Shown here piece after piece: positions 33,657-41,696 of a stretch of DNA of 64,000 bases. Every line of letters begins with the position of its first letter. The first letter of the stretch is position 1. Below the pieces are notes generated by a model. That model was not told the origin of the DNA. It saw nothing but the letters and a program-made list of their open reading frames with translations, and did not search any database. The stretch is taken from NCBI GenBank assembly GCA_964597315.1, contig CAZQXD010000013.1:1-64000 (forward strand). Direction: 5' to 3'. Origin of the DNA: CAZQXD01 sp964597315. GTDB lineage: Bacteria; Pseudomonadota; Gammaproteobacteria; Competibacterales; Competibacteraceae. The translations under genes and the position numbers were made by a program.

Positions 33657-34842
33657 GCCACGGTTTCTGCTGATCGGCGGCTGGCCGGAAATCGTCGAAA
33701 AACTGGCCCGGCTGGAGGTGGAGATCACCTTGTTCCACGGGGAGTCTTTTGCAAACGACAGCCCCGTGCCCCGGTTGTGCAGGCAAGTAATCCAGGTGGA
33801 CACTCGGGATGCCGATGCCTGCCTGGAGGCGGCCCGATCCCTGCACCGAGAGCGGCCTTTCACGGCGGTGTACGCCATCCGCGAGCTGGATTTGCCCAGC
33901 GCTTCCCGGGTGGGGGAAGTCCTGGGCATCCGCTGCAATCCATCCCAGGCCGTGGCGTTGAGCCGCGACAAGGCGGCCATGCGCCGGGCCTTGGCCGGCA
34001 CTGGCCTGGATACGGTGCCCTGGGCGGCTCCGGGTCGGCTGGACGAGGCCCGGGAAGCCCTGGTCGGCATCGGCTGTCCGGCCATCCTGAAACCGGCTCG
34101 GGGAGTGGGTAGTCAGCATATCGTGCTACTGCAAGAGCCTCGGGACCTGGACCGGTCCTGGTCCGCCCAGGACCAGCCCTGGATCATCGAACAGTATCTG
34201 GGGGGGCAGGAGTACAGCGTCGAGTTCGTTACTCTGAATGGCCGCCATTATCCCCTGGGCATCACCGAGAAACGCATTTCGGGGGAACCCCATTTTTACG
34301 AGACCGGCCATGTGTTCCCGGCCCGGCTGCCAGAGCCGGTGGGCGCGAAAGTTCTGGCCGCCGTGGACGCCCTGCTGGACCGCCTCGGCCATCGCTTCGG
34401 CATGAGCCATACCGAGATCAAGCTGGACGGGGAGACCGTGCATATCCTGGAAACCCATACCCGGCCAGGGGGCGACCGCATCTGGAAACTGGTGGAATTG
34501 GCCACCGGGGTGGACGCCGTCAGCCTGACCTTCCGATCTCTGCTAGGGGAGCGGGTGGCGCCCCCTCAGACCCTGGCCGGGCGGGCGGCGGCGGTAGGAT
34601 TCTTCCATGGTCGGGGCGGCGCCGTGAGGGAGGTTCGGGGTCTGGCCCAGGCCCGGGCCTTGCCTGGCGTGTGGCTGGTTTCGGTCACCGCCCAAGAGGG
34701 CCAGACCCTGTCCCCCACCTGCTCCTCGGATACCCGTTACGGTTTTGTGGTCACCCACGCCGACACCCGGACCCAGGCCGTGGCGAGCCTGGAGCGGGCG
34801 CTGGCCACGGTGGTCATTGATACTGGGGAGTCCAGCCCATGA
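33649..34842 (+). CDS. ATP-grasp ligase (single module)
   Basis: This 397-residue protein shows a full ATP-grasp fold: CPAILKPARGVGSQHIVLL, PWIIEQYLGGQEYSVEFV, HTEIKLDGETVHILETHTRPGGD. It resembles carboxylate-amine ligases of the carbamoyl-phosphate synthase/L-amino acid ligase type. The start chosen is the ATG at 33649, with GGGGAGG just upstream, overlapping the transporter. The stop overlaps the RibD-like start by 4 bases. It adds a third ligase module to the cluster. Confidence 0.88.
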   Translation: MTKPRFLLIGGWPEIVEKLARLEVEITLFHGESFANDSPVPRLCRQVIQVDTRDADACLEAARSLHRERPFTAVYAIRELDLPSASRVGEVLGIRCNPSQAVALSRDKAAMRRALAGTGLDTVPWAAPGRLDEAREALVGIGCPAILKPARGVGSQHIVLLQEPRDLDRSWSAQDQPWIIEQYLGGQEYSVEFVTLNGRHYPLGITEKRISGEPHFYETGHVFPARLPEPVGAKVLAAVDALLDRLGHRFGMSHTEIKLDGETVHILETHTRPGGDRIWKLVELATGVDAVSLTFRSLLGERVAPPQTLAGRAAAVGFFHGRGGAVREVRGLAQARALPGVWLVSVTAQEGQTLSPTCSSDTRYGFVVTHADTRTQAVASLERALATVVIDTGESSP

Positions 34843-36143
34843 CACTGGCTCCGGGATATAGCCTGGCCGGGGTTCTGAACCGGGCCTTGGGCCGGGCCGA
34901 ACCGGCGCCCCGTCCCACTGCCCTGGACCCGACGGCGGTGGATGCCTACTGGATGGGGGAGGCGCTGGGAGAGGCCATGGCGGGCAACGGCCGCGCCAAT
35001 CCCAATCCGGCGGTGGGCTGCGTCATCGTCCGGGACGGGGAGTGCATCGCCCGGGGCGCCACCGAGGCTTACGGGGGCCGTCACGCCGAGCGGGTGGCTC
35101 TGGACAGTCTAACCGACCCGGCCGCCGCCCGGGGCGCCACCCTGTACTGCACCTTGGAGCCGTGCTGCCATCAGGGCCGTCAGCCCCCCTGCGTGAACCG
35201 GGTGCTGGAGGCGGGCATCGCCCGCTGTGTCATCGCCGTCGCCGACCCCAACCCCCTGGTGGACCAGCAGGGCATTCGGAAACTGCGCCGACACGGGGTG
35301 GAGGTCAGGGTAGGGGTGCTGGCGGACGAGGTTGGGGCCTGGCATCTGCCGTTTCTCCATTGGCAGCGGCGGCGGCGGCCATTGCTGGCGGCCAAATGGG
35401 CCCAGACACTGGATGGTCAGCTTGCCTACGATGCGGGACAGCCCCGCTGGCTCTCCAACCGCCTGTCCCGGGGTTATGCCCACTGGCTGCGACAGCGCTA
35501 TGACGGCATTTTGATCGGCGCCGGCACCGCCCTGGCCGACCGGCCCAGCCTAACGGTGCGGGATTGCCCGCCGCCCCATGCCCATCACCCCCATCGTATC
35601 GTGTTCGATCCCAACGGCCGGGTGTTGCGCTGCGACGCCGCCACCTGGGCGGCTCTGGGCGAAACCCTGTTTTCGGCCCAGGCGACGACCCTGCTGGCCT
35701 GTGGCGAGGCCACCTTGGGAAGGCCGGTGGCCGCTCGTCTGCGGGACCTGGCCCGTCGTGGCACGGCGCGGCTGCTGCCCATACCGGACGGGGAGGGCGA
35801 TCCCCTGAACTGGGTCCTGTCCCAGGCCGGGGAGGCCCTGGCCGGGGACGCGCCGCCTCTGCACAGTGTGCTGCTTGAGGGGGGGCCACGGCTGTTGTCC
35901 CAGTGCTTCGCCCGGGAACTGGTGGACTTGGCCCATGTGTTCATCGCACCCTATCTGGGGGGCGGCGCCCGGCACCGTCTGAGCCTGGAGGCGCCGCTGA
36001 TCGAGGGGTTGGGCTTTCATCTCGCGGCCAGCCATGCGTTGGACAACGACTTGCTGGTGGAGTATCTGCGGAGCGATATGGGCATTGGGCACATGGGTCC
36101 GCGATCCTCTCTTGTCCCGGCGGGGGAGGCTCAGAGGCTCTAA
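34839..36143 (+). CDS. RibD-type bifunctional pyrimidine deaminase/reductase, ToxE-like
   Basis: This 434-residue protein has an N-terminal zinc deaminase domain (PNPAVGCVIV, GGRHAERVAL, TLEPCCHQGRQPPC) and a C-terminal reductase domain (LLAAKWAQTLDGQLA, GILIGAGTALADRPSL, LLEGGPRLLSQCF). In riboflavin synthesis RibD deaminates and reduces the GTP cyclohydrolase II product; ToxE performs the corresponding early step for toxoflavin. It is longer than usual RibD (about 370), with an N-terminal extension of about 35 residues and C-terminal tail. The genome could have another RibD for riboflavin elsewhere. It is the last gene of the cluster. Confidence 0.9.
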   Translation: MTLAPGYSLAGVLNRALGRAEPAPRPTALDPTAVDAYWMGEALGEAMAGNGRANPNPAVGCVIVRDGECIARGATEAYGGRHAERVALDSLTDPAAARGATLYCTLEPCCHQGRQPPCVNRVLEAGIARCVIAVADPNPLVDQQGIRKLRRHGVEVRVGVLADEVGAWHLPFLHWQRRRRPLLAAKWAQTLDGQLAYDAGQPRWLSNRLSRGYAHWLRQRYDGILIGAGTALADRPSLTVRDCPPPHAHHPHRIVFDPNGRVLRCDAATWAALGETLFSAQATTLLACGEATLGRPVAARLRDLARRGTARLLPIPDGEGDPLNWVLSQAGEALAGDAPPLHSVLLEGGPRLLSQCFARELVDLAHVFIAPYLGGGARHRLSLEAPLIEGLGFHLAASHALDNDLLVEYLRSDMGIGHMGPRSSLVPAGEAQRL

Positions 36144-36162
36144 CCCGCTCAACCTCGAAAAT

Positions 36163-36187
36163 CCCCCTGGCCCGAAGGAGGGGGTTT
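36163..36187 (+). terminator. Weak hairpin after the biosynthetic cluster
   Basis: CCCCCT and AGGGGG pair over a 10-base loop and are followed by three T residues. It lies 20 bases after the RibD-like stop, where the cluster would be expected to end. The short T run makes it uncertain. Confidence 0.35.
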
Positions 36188-36307
36188 AGCATTTCTGTGG
36201 TCAAGTACATTATATTCCATCACTTGGCGTGGCGGCGCTTGCCGCCCTTGAGCAAACGGCGTCGATGAGTGGCGGTATTGGTGAACGAAGTGGCGATGGG
36301 GAACAAC

Positions 36308-37537
36308 ATGGACATCTATCTGGTGGGAGGCGCGGTGCGCGATGAGCTTCTGGGCCGCCCAGTCGGGGAACGGGACTGGGTGGTGGTGGGCGCTAGCCCT
36401 CGGGAGTTGCTGGACCAGGGCTTCAAACAGGTGGGCAAGGATTTTCCGGTGTTCCTGCATCCAGAAACCCACGAGGAATACGCCCTGGCGCGCACCGAGC
36501 GCAAGACCGCTCCGGGCTATTACGGCTTCGCCATCGACGCCTCTTCGACGGTCACCCTGGAGGAGGATTTGCGACGCCGAGACCTGACCGTTAACGCCAT
36601 GGCCCGGGATAGGGAAGGCCGACTGGTGGACCCTTATGGGGGCGCCGCTGATTTGGCGGCGCGGCGGCTGCGCCATATGTCCCCGGCCTTTGCCGAGGAC
36701 CCGGTGCGGGTGTTGCGGGTGGCCCGCTTCGCCGCCCGTTACGGACCCCTGGGGTTTCAGGTGGCCGACGAGACCCTGGAACTGATGCGCGCCATGGTGG
36801 ATTCGGGCGAAGTGGACGCCCTAGTGGCGGAGCGGGTTTGGGCGGAGACGGTCAGGGCCCTGGGCGAGGCCCAACCCCGGCGGTTTGTGGAGGTACTGCG
36901 GGATTGCGGCGCTCTGGCCCGGGTGTTCCCGGAGCTGGACCGGTTGTTCGGCGTACCTCAGCCGGAGCGCCATCACCCGGAAGTGGACACGGGCGTTCAT
37001 CTGCTGTTGTGCCTGGATCAGGCGGTGCGTCTGGGGCTAGACATCCCGGCCCGGTTCGCGGTGCTGGTCCACGATCTGGGCAAAGGCCTCACCCCCATGG
37101 ATCAATGGCCCCGGCATATCGGCCATGAATCCCGAGGCGCGAAGTTGGTCAGAGAGTTCTGTCAGCGGCTGCGGGTTCCCAACGAGTACCGTGACCTGGC
37201 GGCCCTGGTGGCCGAATACCACACCCATTGCCACCGGGCGCTGGAACTGCGCCCGATCACCCTGCTGAAAGTCTTGCAAGCCCTGGACGGCTTTCGCAAG
37301 CCCGATCGGCTGCGGCGGTTTTTGGGGGCTTGCGAGGCGGATGCCCGGGGTCGGGCCGGTCTGGAGGATCGGGACTACCCCCAGGCGGCGCTGGTGGATC
37401 AGGCCCTGACGGCGGCCCGGGCGGTGGCCGTGGAGCCACTGGTGGCCCGTGGCCTACGGGGCGAGGCGCTGGTCCAGGCTATTGTTCGGGAGCGGCGCCA
37501 GGCGATAGCTGGCGTCATGGAGACATTCAGAAACTGA
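36308..37537 (+). CDS. cca: CCA-adding tRNA nucleotidyltransferase (multifunctional)
   Basis: Cca adds or repairs the 3' CCA of tRNAs. This 409-residue protein has the class II polymerase head (YLVGGAVRDELLGRPVGERDWVVVG), RRDLTVNAMA and the tRNA-binding RHMSPAFAEDPVRVLRVARFAA. It also has a C-terminal HD phosphohydrolase domain (FAVLVHDLGKGLTP), as in the gammaproteobacterial multifunctional enzyme. The start is placed at MDIYLVGG with GGGGA about 6 bases upstream; an in-frame start 13 codons earlier is less likely. It lies downstream of the biosynthetic cluster but is unrelated in function. Confidence 0.95.
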   Translation: MDIYLVGGAVRDELLGRPVGERDWVVVGASPRELLDQGFKQVGKDFPVFLHPETHEEYALARTERKTAPGYYGFAIDASSTVTLEEDLRRRDLTVNAMARDREGRLVDPYGGAADLAARRLRHMSPAFAEDPVRVLRVARFAARYGPLGFQVADETLELMRAMVDSGEVDALVAERVWAETVRALGEAQPRRFVEVLRDCGALARVFPELDRLFGVPQPERHHPEVDTGVHLLLCLDQAVRLGLDIPARFAVLVHDLGKGLTPMDQWPRHIGHESRGAKLVREFCQRLRVPNEYRDLAALVAEYHTHCHRALELRPITLLKVLQALDGFRKPDRLRRFLGACEADARGRAGLEDRDYPQAALVDQALTAARAVAVEPLVARGLRGEALVQAIVRERRQAIAGVMETFRN

Positions 37538-37547
37538 AAAAAAAGAA

Positions 37548-37577
37548 CCGTCCGCCCAGGGCAAGGCGGACGGTTTT
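37548..37577. terminator. Bidirectional Rho-independent terminator
   Basis: CCGTCCGCC, an 8-base loop and GGCGGACGG give a 9-bp perfect stem. It is followed by TTTT on the plus strand and flanked by an A run at 37538-37544 that becomes a U run on the minus strand. It lies between the convergent cca and phasin-like genes and can end both transcripts. Confidence 0.88.
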
Positions 37578-37589
37578 CCCAACGCGGGT

Positions 37590-37952
37590 TCAGGCGGCTT
37601 TGCCGACGGCGGCCTTGCCGGGCGCGGCTGCCTTACCGCTCACCTCGTCAACCAGTTTGAGATTAGAAACTATGGACCCGTCCCGTGGCGTGATGGCCAA
37701 CGCGGACAGGTTTTTGGCATCTTGTGAAAGCAACTGCCGCAATTGAGCGGCGGCCTGGATGAGGTCGTCCCAGAATTCGGTGCGTATCCTCTTCAGTCCG
37801 GCATCCATATAGCGGCCCCGTGCGTCAATCTGGAATAGGTCTAGCCGTTGCCACTGGGCCACAATCCGTCGCTTGACTTCGGTCCAGGGTTCCCAGACCA
37901 GCCGGGTTTGTTCGAACGGATTGCAAAAACCTTGAAATTCCATAATCACCAT
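37590..37952 (-). CDS. Phasin-like protein
   Basis: This 120-residue helical protein contains NPFEQTRLVWEPWTEVKR and an amphipathic middle (EFWDDLIQAAAQLRQLLSQ). It ends in the Ala/Lys-rich tail GKAAAPGKAAVGKAA, a feature common in phasins that coat polyhydroxyalkanoate granules. No strong ribosome binding site is evident; a start three codons later (MEFQ) is also possible, with GGTGA upstream. The family call is tentative. A more typical phasin lies at 53234. Confidence 0.55.
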   Translation of the reverse strand: MVIMEFQGFCNPFEQTRLVWEPWTEVKRRIVAQWQRLDLFQIDARGRYMDAGLKRIRTEFWDDLIQAAAQLRQLLSQDAKNLSALAITPRDGSIVSNLKLVDEVSGKAAAPGKAAVGKAA

Positions 37953-38087
37953 TATTCAGCATTCGAAACATGCGGTGGTCGGTGCTGATGGACGAATCAT
38001 AAGGATTCATGGGCGTATCAACCATTGGGAATTACAAGCTGTGGGTATATGGTTTTCCCGTAGCTGTTCAAAAAAATTGGTCACACA

Positions 38088-39284
38088 CTACAGGCGCTGG
38101 CGCTGGTCGAGAAACCGAAACCCTCGCAACGGCGGTTCCAGGCCCCGGCTCAGAGCGATGGCCTTGAAGCGCTCGCCCATCTCACCGGGCAGGGTCAGCA
38201 GCTTGACCTGTCGGGTCAGTTCCGCGTAGCGGGCGGTATGGCGGGGATCGGCTTCAGCCACCAGTTCCTCCAGTCCACAACCGAACAAAAAATAAGTCTG
38301 GGGGCTATAGCCGGCCACTGTCAGACCAGCGGCCAGGGCTGCCTCGGCCACGGCGGTGAAATCCACGCTAGCGGTAATGTCCTGCAAGCCCGGCCAGGCC
38401 AAGGGGTCGGCGTGGACCCGGTGTCGATAATGGCAAAGCAGGGTGCCAGCGGCGCGTTCGGGGTGGTAGTACTCCCGGCGCGGATAGCCGTAATCCACCA
38501 GTAGCATGACGCCGACCGCCAGCCGTTCGGCCAGGGCGTGCAGCCAAGGGGCCAGGGTGGGGCTGTATTCCGATTCGTAGCCCGGCGGCAAGGGTTGGCC
38601 GATAGCCCCTTGAAGGGTTTCCAGGAACGCCTCCAGGGCCGGGTTTCGTGGCCCCGGCGTCAAGGCGAAGCCGGTTCCGGTCCAGATGACGTGTAGGGGT
38701 AGGACATCCCGTTGCCCCACCCGGAACCGCTCCACCGGCAGGGCGTCCAGTACTTCGTTGCCCAGCATCACCCCCCGGAATCCTGGCTTGGGCAGGGCAT
38801 CCAGCCAACGCACCCGGCTAAGTAGTTCCGGCGCCCGTTCCATTAGGATATGGCGCTGGCGCTGACGCAACTCGCCGCTCAGTTCCAGAATGGCATAAGT
38901 AGAGGGCAGCGCATCCAGGGCCTGGAATTCCAGCAGCAGCTCGGCGGCCATGATCCCGGAACCGGCCCCCAGCTCCAGGATATCACCCCCCCCCAGGCGC
39001 TCCAGGATTTCGGCGCACTGCCGGGCTAGGCAGCGGGCGAACAGGGGGGATAACTCCGGTGCGGTAATAAAGTCCCCTCCGGGACCGAATTTATGGGTCC
39101 CGGTCCGGTAATAGCCCAAGCCTGGGGCATATAAGGCCAGTTCCATAAAGCGTCGGAATGGAATACCCCGGGGACCAGCGGTCTGGCACTCGGCGGCGAT
39201 AAGCTCCGCCAGCCGTTGGCTGTGGGCGACGCCTTCGGGGTCTGGGTCGGGCAGGGCATTGCCAGGGGGCGGCGTCAATGTCAT
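38088..39284 (-). CDS. MidA/NDUFAF7-type SAM-dependent methyltransferase
   Basis: This protein, about 398 residues from ATG 39284, carries the COG1565 methyltransferase pattern: RFMELALYAPGLGYYRTG, FGPGGDFITAPELSPLF, DILELGAGSGIMAAELL, GVMLGNEVLDALPVERF and LVDYGYPRREYYHPERAAGTL. The mitochondrial relative NDUFAF7 methylates an arginine in complex I; bacterial roles are unsettled. In-frame starts also exist at 39338 and 39452, and none has a clear SD, so the start is uncertain. It is divergent from the pteridine reductase gene, with which it overlaps if the longer starts are used. Confidence 0.9.
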   Translation of the reverse strand: MTLTPPPGNALPDPDPEGVAHSQRLAELIAAECQTAGPRGIPFRRFMELALYAPGLGYYRTGTHKFGPGGDFITAPELSPLFARCLARQCAEILERLGGGDILELGAGSGIMAAELLLEFQALDALPSTYAILELSGELRQRQRHILMERAPELLSRVRWLDALPKPGFRGVMLGNEVLDALPVERFRVGQRDVLPLHVIWTGTGFALTPGPRNPALEAFLETLQGAIGQPLPPGYESEYSPTLAPWLHALAERLAVGVMLLVDYGYPRREYYHPERAAGTLLCHYRHRVHADPLAWPGLQDITASVDFTAVAEAALAAGLTVAGYSPQTYFLFGCGLEELVAEADPRHTARYAELTRQVKLLTLPGEMGERFKAIALSRGLEPPLRGFRFLDQRQRL

Positions 39285-39353
39285 GGTCACTGTTTCTACG
39301 GCGTCTTGAGGGGGCGGTTGATGAAGGCGGACGGTCATGGGGAGGATACCATC

Positions 39354-40088
39354 GTGACGGGTCACGCGGCCCTGGTCACCGGCGCGGCCCGCCGGGTGGG
39401 GGCGGCCATTGCCCGTTGTCTGCACGGGGCGGGGATGGACTTGAGCCTGCACTATCGCCGCGCTCGGGCCGAGGCCGAAGCCCTGGCGGAAGAACTAGAA
39501 GCCCGCCGACCGGGGTCGGTACAGTTGCTCTCGGGAGATCTTTTGGAAACCTCCCGGCTGGCGGACCTAGCGGCGCGGGCGACGGAACATTGGGGACGGC
39601 TGGATCTGCTGGTGAATAATGCTTCCGGGTTCTATCCCACCCCCTTGTCAACTGTCACCGAGGCCCAGTGGGATGAGCTGATGGGCAGCAATCTCAAGGG
39701 GCCGTTTTTTCTCTCCCAGGCCGCCGCCCCCTTTCTGGCGGCCAGCGGCGGCTGCATCGTTAATATCGTGGATATTCACGCCGAGCGGCCCTTGCCAGGG
39801 CACCCGGTCTACAGCATCGCCAAGGCGGGGCTAGCCATGCTGACCCGCGCCCTGGCCATGGAGCTGGCTCCCCGGGTGCGGGTCAACGGCGTGGCGCCCG
39901 GAGCTATTCTCTGGCCGGAGGCCGGGACCGATCCTCAGCGCCAGGCCCAAGTGCTATCCCGAGTGGCCCTGGGGCGGCTGGGGTCGCCGGAAGACATTGC
40001 CCGGGCCGTGTTGTTTCTGGCTCGGGATGCGGGTTATATCACCGGTCAGGTGCTGGCTGTGGACGGCGGCCGGGGCCTATCTATCTGA
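39354..40088 (+). CDS. Pteridine reductase (SDR family), FolM-like
   Basis: This 244-residue short-chain dehydrogenase is read from a GTG with GGGAGGA 8 bases upstream. It has AALVTGAARRVGAAIA, the TGxxxRxG variant typical of pteridine reductases, then NNASGFYPTPL, Tyr-x3-Lys as YSIAKAGLAM, and GVAPGAILWPE. These enzymes reduce dihydrobiopterin or dihydrofolate with NADPH, rescuing folate reduction. The position next to folK and folB supports a folate/pterin role. An upstream ATG at 39321 lacks an SD. Confidence 0.87.
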   Translation: MTGHAALVTGAARRVGAAIARCLHGAGMDLSLHYRRARAEAEALAEELEARRPGSVQLLSGDLLETSRLADLAARATEHWGRLDLLVNNASGFYPTPLSTVTEAQWDELMGSNLKGPFFLSQAAAPFLAASGGCIVNIVDIHAERPLPGHPVYSIAKAGLAMLTRALAMELAPRVRVNGVAPGAILWPEAGTDPQRQAQVLSRVALGRLGSPEDIARAVLFLARDAGYITGQVLAVDGGRGLSI

Positions 40089-40143
40089 GCGCCGTCGGCT
40101 GACCAGCAGGATGGTTGGCGCGTGGAGCGTAGTGCATATATCC

Positions 40144-40635
40144 CTAATCCCGCCCCAGGCTTACGGGCACCAGCTCTACCCCGGTTTTATCAAAAGCGGC
40201 CCATAGTTCGGCGAAGGTCTGTCCCAAGACCGGATGCCGCCGCTCCCCGGCGATTTCCGCCAGGGGGCAGAGCATAAAGGCATAGCGGATGATGTCTTTG
40301 CGGGGGATGCGTACTCCAGGCTCGTCCAACACCTGTTGGTCGTAGAGCAGCAGGTCCAGGTCCAGGGTACGGGGGGAGAAGCGGGGTGCGTCCCGGCGTC
40401 GGCCATGGGCATCTTCAATGCGATGCAGTTCCGCCGCCACGTCGCGCACCCCACGACCGGTGTCGAAGCCCGCCACCAGATTCAGGAAATCGTCCCCCTC
40501 GAAGCCCACCGCCCGGTTGCGGTAGATGGTGGATAGGGTCAGGGGGCCGAAGGATTGCTCCAGTTCCGTCAGGGATGCGGTCACATGATAATGAGGGTCC
40601 ACGTTGCCGCCGATGCTGATATAGACTCGGGCCAT
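40144..40635 (-). CDS. folK: 2-amino-4-hydroxy-6-hydroxymethyldihydropteridine pyrophosphokinase
   Basis: FolK transfers pyrophosphate from ATP to hydroxymethyldihydropterin in folate synthesis. The 163-residue protein has YISIGGNVDPHYHV, FLNLVAGFDTG and the signature RFSPRTLDLDLLLYDQQVL with the metal-binding Asp pair. It starts 5 bases after the folB stop, so the two form an operon. Confidence 0.95.
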   Translation of the reverse strand: MARVYISIGGNVDPHYHVTASLTELEQSFGPLTLSTIYRNRAVGFEGDDFLNLVAGFDTGRGVRDVAAELHRIEDAHGRRRDAPRFSPRTLDLDLLLYDQQVLDEPGVRIPRKDIIRYAFMLCPLAEIAGERRHPVLGQTFAELWAAFDKTGVELVPVSLGRD

Positions 40636-40640
40636 GGGAG

Positions 40641-41018
40641 TCAGTCGGGTTGGTGGGTGGCAGGTGTCCGCTCGCCCCGTTCGATGATGACCCCCACCTC
40701 CCGGGAGCCGCGCACCGCGCCGGGTTTGCTCAGGGACAGGCGTAGCCAGGGTACGCCGAACTCGTTGCGCACGATGGCGGCGATGCGTTCGGCTAGGGTC
40801 TCCACCAGCAGAAACTCACTGTCCTCCGCGAACCGGATCAACCGCTTGGCCACGGCCTTGTAATCGAGGGTCTGTGCAATGTCGTCGGAGGCCGCCGCCG
40901 GACGGATATCGGTCCCCAGTTCCAGGTCGATACTGATGGTCTGCTTGATCTTGCGCTCCCAGTCGTAGATGCCGATGACCGTTTCGACGCGCAGTTCGCG
41001 TATAAAAATGATATCCAT
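40641..41018 (-). CDS. folB: Dihydroneopterin aldolase
   Basis: FolB cleaves dihydroneopterin to 6-hydroxymethyldihydropterin. The 125-residue protein has the conserved IFIRELRVETVIGIYDWERK start, DYKAVAKRLIRFAEDSEFLLVETLAE with the substrate Glu, and VSLSKPGAV (here LRLSLSKPGAVRGSREVGV) with the catalytic Lys. Length is typical. It is divergent from plsY and upstream of folK. Confidence 0.95.
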   Translation of the reverse strand: MDIIFIRELRVETVIGIYDWERKIKQTISIDLELGTDIRPAAASDDIAQTLDYKAVAKRLIRFAEDSEFLLVETLAERIAAIVRNEFGVPWLRLSLSKPGAVRGSREVGVIIERGERTPATHQPD

Positions 41019-41097
41019 GCCCGATCCCGTTATAGTATGGCTAAATCATAATGCCGGTTCATGACGGCCGCCGACAAGCTACTGGTCTAGGACACTC

Positions 41098-41691
41098 ATG
41101 ATCATCGACACCGCTTGCGTCGTGCTCGGCTATTTGCTGGGTTCAGTTTCCGCCGCTATTCTGGTCTGCCGATTGTTCGGCTTGCCCGATCCCCGTAGCC
41201 AAGGCTCCCACAACCCCGGAGCCACCAATGTGCTGCGCCTAGGGGGCAAGCTGCCCGCCGTCATTACCCTGGTGGGGGATTGTCTCAAGGGGTTGCTGCC
41301 GGTGCTGCTGGCCAAGCTGGTGGGGGCTAGCGATCTGGGTTTGGCGCTCACCGCTCTGGCGGCGTTTCTAGGCCATTTATATCCAGTGTTTTTCAGGTTC
41401 CAGGGCGGCAAGGGAGTAGCCACGGCCTTTGGGGTGGTTCTGGGGCTGTTCCCCTGGGTGGCGTTGCTGGTGCTGGCCACCTGGCTGGTCATGGCCGTGG
41501 TGACGCGAATCTCCTCCCTGTCGGCCCTGACGGCTGCGGGTCTGGCGCCGGTGTTTATCTGGTGGTTTAATCTGCCCGCCGTGTATGTGCTGGCCATGCT
41601 GATTATGGTGGCCCTGCTGGTCTGGCGTCACCAAGACAACATTCAGCGGCTGCTGGACGGAACCGAAACCCGAATGGGCAAAAAGAGCTAA
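41098..41691 (+). CDS. plsY: Acyl-phosphate:glycerol-3-phosphate acyltransferase
   Basis: PlsY makes lysophosphatidic acid, the first step of membrane phospholipid synthesis. This 197-residue inner-membrane protein shows the three loop motifs: GSVSAAILVCRL, SHNPGATNVLRLGGK and FRFQGGKGVATAFGV. Five hydrophobic segments fit the family topology. Its stop is 6 bases from the convergent tsaD stop. Confidence 0.96.
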   Translation: MIIDTACVVLGYLLGSVSAAILVCRLFGLPDPRSQGSHNPGATNVLRLGGKLPAVITLVGDCLKGLLPVLLAKLVGASDLGLALTALAAFLGHLYPVFFRFQGGKGVATAFGVVLGLFPWVALLVLATWLVMAVVTRISSLSALTAAGLAPVFIWWFNLPAVYVLAMLIMVALLVWRHQDNIQRLLDGTETRMGKKS

Positions 41692-41696
41692 CCCCC

